Shown here piece after piece: positions 22,249 to 24,583 of a stretch of 24,583 nucleotides of DNA. The DNA is from Chloromonas sp. AAM2 (Eukaryota > Chlorophyta > Chlorophyceae > Chlamydomonadales > Chlamydomonadaceae), in assembly GCA_004335635.1 (NCBI GenBank), contig QAXH01005810.1:1-24583 (forward strand), in the 5' to 3' direction. Positions within the stretch are counted from its first letter, which is position 1, and each line of letters begins with the position of its first letter. The notes beneath the pieces were generated by a model, which worked only from the letters and a program-made list of their open reading frames with translations, made no database searches and was not told where the DNA came from. Both the position numbers and the translations under genes were made by a program.

Positions 22249-22389
22249 GACCTTGAACGATGGTCACCTGTTGCTTGGCAGTTGCGAATGCAGGGAAAGA
22301 GGATTTGACGCCGGTGTGCGGTCGTTTGCCGTTTGTGGTTTCCATTAGCAGGCGCTTCTGAGCCTGTGAGAGGGGCCTGTGGGAGGGGA

Positions 22390-22410
22390 GGGAAGTTGCA
22401 TAAATAAAAG
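22390..22410 (+). promoter_or_regulatory. TATA-like element upstream of the channel-like gene
   Basis: The sequence TTGCATAAATAAAAGTC stands out in otherwise GC-rich DNA about 265 bases upstream of the predicted start codon at 22664. No transcript start is known, so this is position and composition only. Confidence 0.25.
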
Positions 22411-22663
22411 TCGTTGTCCCGGGCCGTAACCGTTTTCCGGGACGTGTTTTCGTCCTTGTGCAGTTGACTGAGCACAATTGGTCAGCAATTTCACTGTCAA
22501 GCATTCCCAGTCGGCCACCAGACTGCGCTCATCACGTGGACGACCTGAAGGAAGGGGCGGCAGATGCTGCTCAGCTCTCCCAGCCCTCTCACTCTATGAG
22601 GTATCTGTTGACTTCCAACACTAGCGACCTACAAGGCTCTGGTAGCACATCTCCAACCGCATC

Positions 22664-24301
22664 ATGGACAACCAAGATGAGAAGCCTCTGCTGGGGCGTG
22701 CTGCACCGGGTATTCTGGAGCTATCCATGTCAGGCAACAAGCAACACAAGGAAGAATCCCAGAGCTCCGGGGCGTCAGTTTCAATGCACTTAGATGGAGA
22801 GCATTATGAGGCTCGTCCTGCTCATCCTGCGTTTGGCAATCCAGACAGGCATGCAAAGCGCAAAGCTGTGGCATCCTTGGTCTCACCCCTCAGCAAGGTG
22901 CGGCTGTGGAACATTGAGATGCCTAATGACACACGTTTCATGTAAAGGCTGTGGGTGGGTGTGACGGGCTGTCAGGTGTGCGATGCAGCAGAAATATAAT
23001 AATCGCACAACACAGCACTACAGAACCCCATCATCTAAGAAAGAGCTTCCTGTAACCAAAACAGGTTTCATCAAGAACAGGGCACTTTTCCAGGTATCAG
23101 TGTGTGCCAGGCCTCTATATCATTGCTGTCATTGCAGTGCCCCATGGGCACGCGCACATGCCGTTTTCTTATTTTCGGGGCATTGCACTACAACAATATC
23201 CCGATGTGTACTGTGTTGACCAACTGATGCAATGTTTTTTGTTCGCACCGGCCATCTGGCACCAAAGCTATGCGATGTGGAAGACACATGCATGCACATA
23301 CACACAAGCGGGCAATCACATGCACACGTACACACACATGGGCACACATGGGCACACGTACACACGCATGGCCAGACATGGGCACACATGGGCACACGTA
23401 CACACGCATGGGCACACATGGACACACATGCACCAGCATGGGCTCACACATGCAAGCCTGTGTGTGCATCTTTGTTGCCTGCCAGGGGCCAGTCTTCAAG
23501 CGGACGGATGGGGCCAGCTACCTCAGCCCAGGTACACCAAGGATGGCTTGCAAAGAGTATGGATGAGGATTGCGGCATGCTCAGGCAATGTGTGCGGGTT
23601 TGCGACGGAGCCTTTCCTTTTCTACAGGCTAGGCTCAGTTAGTTTTCAATCCACAACTTCAGTTGTCAAACCCCGAGGCATCAGGTGCTTGCTTCAGTGA
23701 ACTCTTGCTGACCCTCCTGATGCTATCCTAGCCAGGAACAAAACCACCCTTGAACATTGGCGATGCGATTTCACTTGTACCCTCGCTTGTGAAACTGGAA
23801 CCAACAGCTCGTGAACAACAACAAAACACCATTCAACCAAACCCCAAGGCCTGACCCGTGCATGCTTGATTTTGATTGACACCTTCCCTCGCCCGCTCAT
23901 CCCATGTTTCAGGCGACTCCGGCCTGGTGGGCCTGGTGTCCAGGAACTTGAACGTCACACACGGCCAGTGGAACAGCTACATGAGTCAGCTCAAGGCAGG
24001 CCGAAGGGAAAGGTGGGCTTCATGCGATGCAAGCACGCCGCAACATGCATGCATGCATCAGTCGACGATTGCACACTCAAATTGTTGTGCCATAGTGGTG
24101 GCAATTGACTGTTTGTGGACTACCTACTCAAGCTCTGGCACGCAAAATCAGCATACAGTGGTGAGCACGTGTTTGCTATTATTTGACGGAGTTTCTGCAC
24201 TGCTTTCTGCGTGTCGCAGGCCGCGGCCGTCCCTCTTTCTGCTGCCCGTCCTGCACCCGCATACATGGCCTGTGCGCACATGGCTGGCCTTCATGCTAGT
24301 G
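22664..24301 (+). CDS. N-terminal part of a possible ion channel (continues past the window)
   Basis: Four exons join in phase: 22664-22897, 23486-23531, 23913-24012 and 24220-24301, giving 154 residues to the last donor (GTGAGA), with more to the right. The ATG has GCATC before it, G at +4, and an in-frame TAG seven codons upstream. Residues 1-120 are hydrophilic (MDNQDEKPLLGRAAPG; later GPVFKRTDGASYLSPGDSG and LNVTHGQWNSYM). The last exon reads FLLPVLHPHTWPVRTWLAF and ends in hydrophobic residues. A His-Pro, then Arg, Trp and a hydrophobic helix is how S1 begins in EAG/KCNH, HCN and CNG channels ('HP...R..WD'). That resemblance is the only basis for the call; the pore and cyclic-nucleotide domain would lie outside the window. 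Exons 1 and 2 could be joined differently. Confidence 0.45.
23283..23460 (+). repeat. CACATGGG/CACACGTA compound repeat
   Basis: Imperfect units such as GGGCACACATGGGCACACGT repeat across about 180 bases in the first long intron of the channel-like gene. The array ends about 25 bases before the acceptor of the exon at 23486. Confidence 0.8.
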
Positions 24302-24380
24302 GTGAGATGTGAGCTTTTACAATGAATATCATACAACAATATATAGCCAATAGTGACTAAGTGTGCTGGTAGTGAGGGAG

Positions 24381-24583
24381 TGTACACACTGAGCACTGCC
24401 GTGCGTACGTGTGTGCGCCTGAACCCACACTCTTGCACACACTGAGCACTGCCGTGCGTACGTGTGTGCGCCTGAACTCACACTCTTGCACACACTGAGC
24501 ACTGCCGTGCGTACGTGTGTGCGCCTGAACTCACACTCTTGCACACACTGAGCACTGCCGTGCGTACGTGTGTGCGCCTGAAC
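24381..24583. repeat. 53-bp minisatellite running off the right end
   Basis: ACTGAGCACTGCCGTGCGTA recurs with a period of exactly 53 (equivalent T at 24390, 24443, 24496 and 24549), nearly without change, for about 3.8 copies up to the last base. It lies about 80 bases beyond the last visible donor of the channel-like gene, inside its intron. Confidence 0.9.

Larger units (their letters stand above)
20605..22663. other. Gap between the divergent gene B and the channel-like gene
   Basis: This should hold both promoters. On the plus strand, GCATAAATAAAAG near 22397 is a TATA-like sequence about 265 bases before the ATG at 22664. A CCAAT box on the minus strand lies near 21368. A minus-strand open frame at 22248-21904 looks coding and is listed separately. 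A degenerate TTTGTAAG(T/C)TG direct repeat fills 21938-21990. I see nothing else I can support. Confidence 0.4.

Noticed and set aside
23066..23094. A 29-base microexon in the channel-like gene
   Set aside because: It has good-looking splice sites, but no combination of its phase with exon 22664 and exon 23486 stays in frame.
23104..23700. A 198-codon frame with a hydrophobic start (GLYIIAVIAVPHGHAH)
   Set aside because: Most of it is the CACATGGG repeat, and it reads the exon at 23486 in a frame that does not continue into the next exon.

Overview
The window is nuclear DNA from a eukaryote, most likely a chlorophycean green alga. The genes have many short exons (38-185 bases) joined by GTGAG/GTAAG-type donors and CAG acceptors. 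The introns are long and full of TG/CA and TGCATG repeats, and one protein carries long glutamine-rich tracts. A non-LTR retrotransposon fragment resembles those common in green algae. I cannot name the genus. No rRNA, tRNA, bacterial operon or CRISPR array was seen. Exons were joined by hand, by requiring compatible intron phases and agreement between paralogs.

Layout: (1) 300-5070, plus strand: the 3' part (nine exons, 226 residues) of a FkbM-family methyltransferase-like gene, 'gene A'; its 5' exons lie left of the window. (2) 6795-11040, plus: a six-exon HROB (DUF4539, OB-fold recombination factor) homolog with a very long low-complexity C-terminal half. (3) 20604-13417, minus: 'gene B', a complete 13-exon paralog of gene A, predicted as a 427-residue type II membrane protein. 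(4) 22664 to beyond 24301, plus: the 5' end of a membrane protein whose last visible exon resembles the start of S1 in cyclic-nucleotide-gated/KCNH-type channels. The gaps at 5071-6794, 11041-13416 and 20605-22663 hold only weak candidate exons and repeats.

Genes A and B are inverted paralogs flanking HROB. All eight introns visible in gene A have a gene B counterpart in the same phase, and several paired exons have equal length (95, 82, 55, 61 and 134 bases). Most paired exons are only about half identical in protein, but one 95-base exon pair is identical in protein, with three silent changes and an identical preceding intron end, which suggests local gene conversion.

The most unusual feature is that three unrelated tandem repeats in genes A and B each arose across an exon-intron boundary. 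An 88-bp array copies a 3' splice site, a 42-bp array copies a 5' splice site, and a TGCATG-rich compound array copies another 3' splice site. Each therefore lays out decoy splice sites next to the real one.
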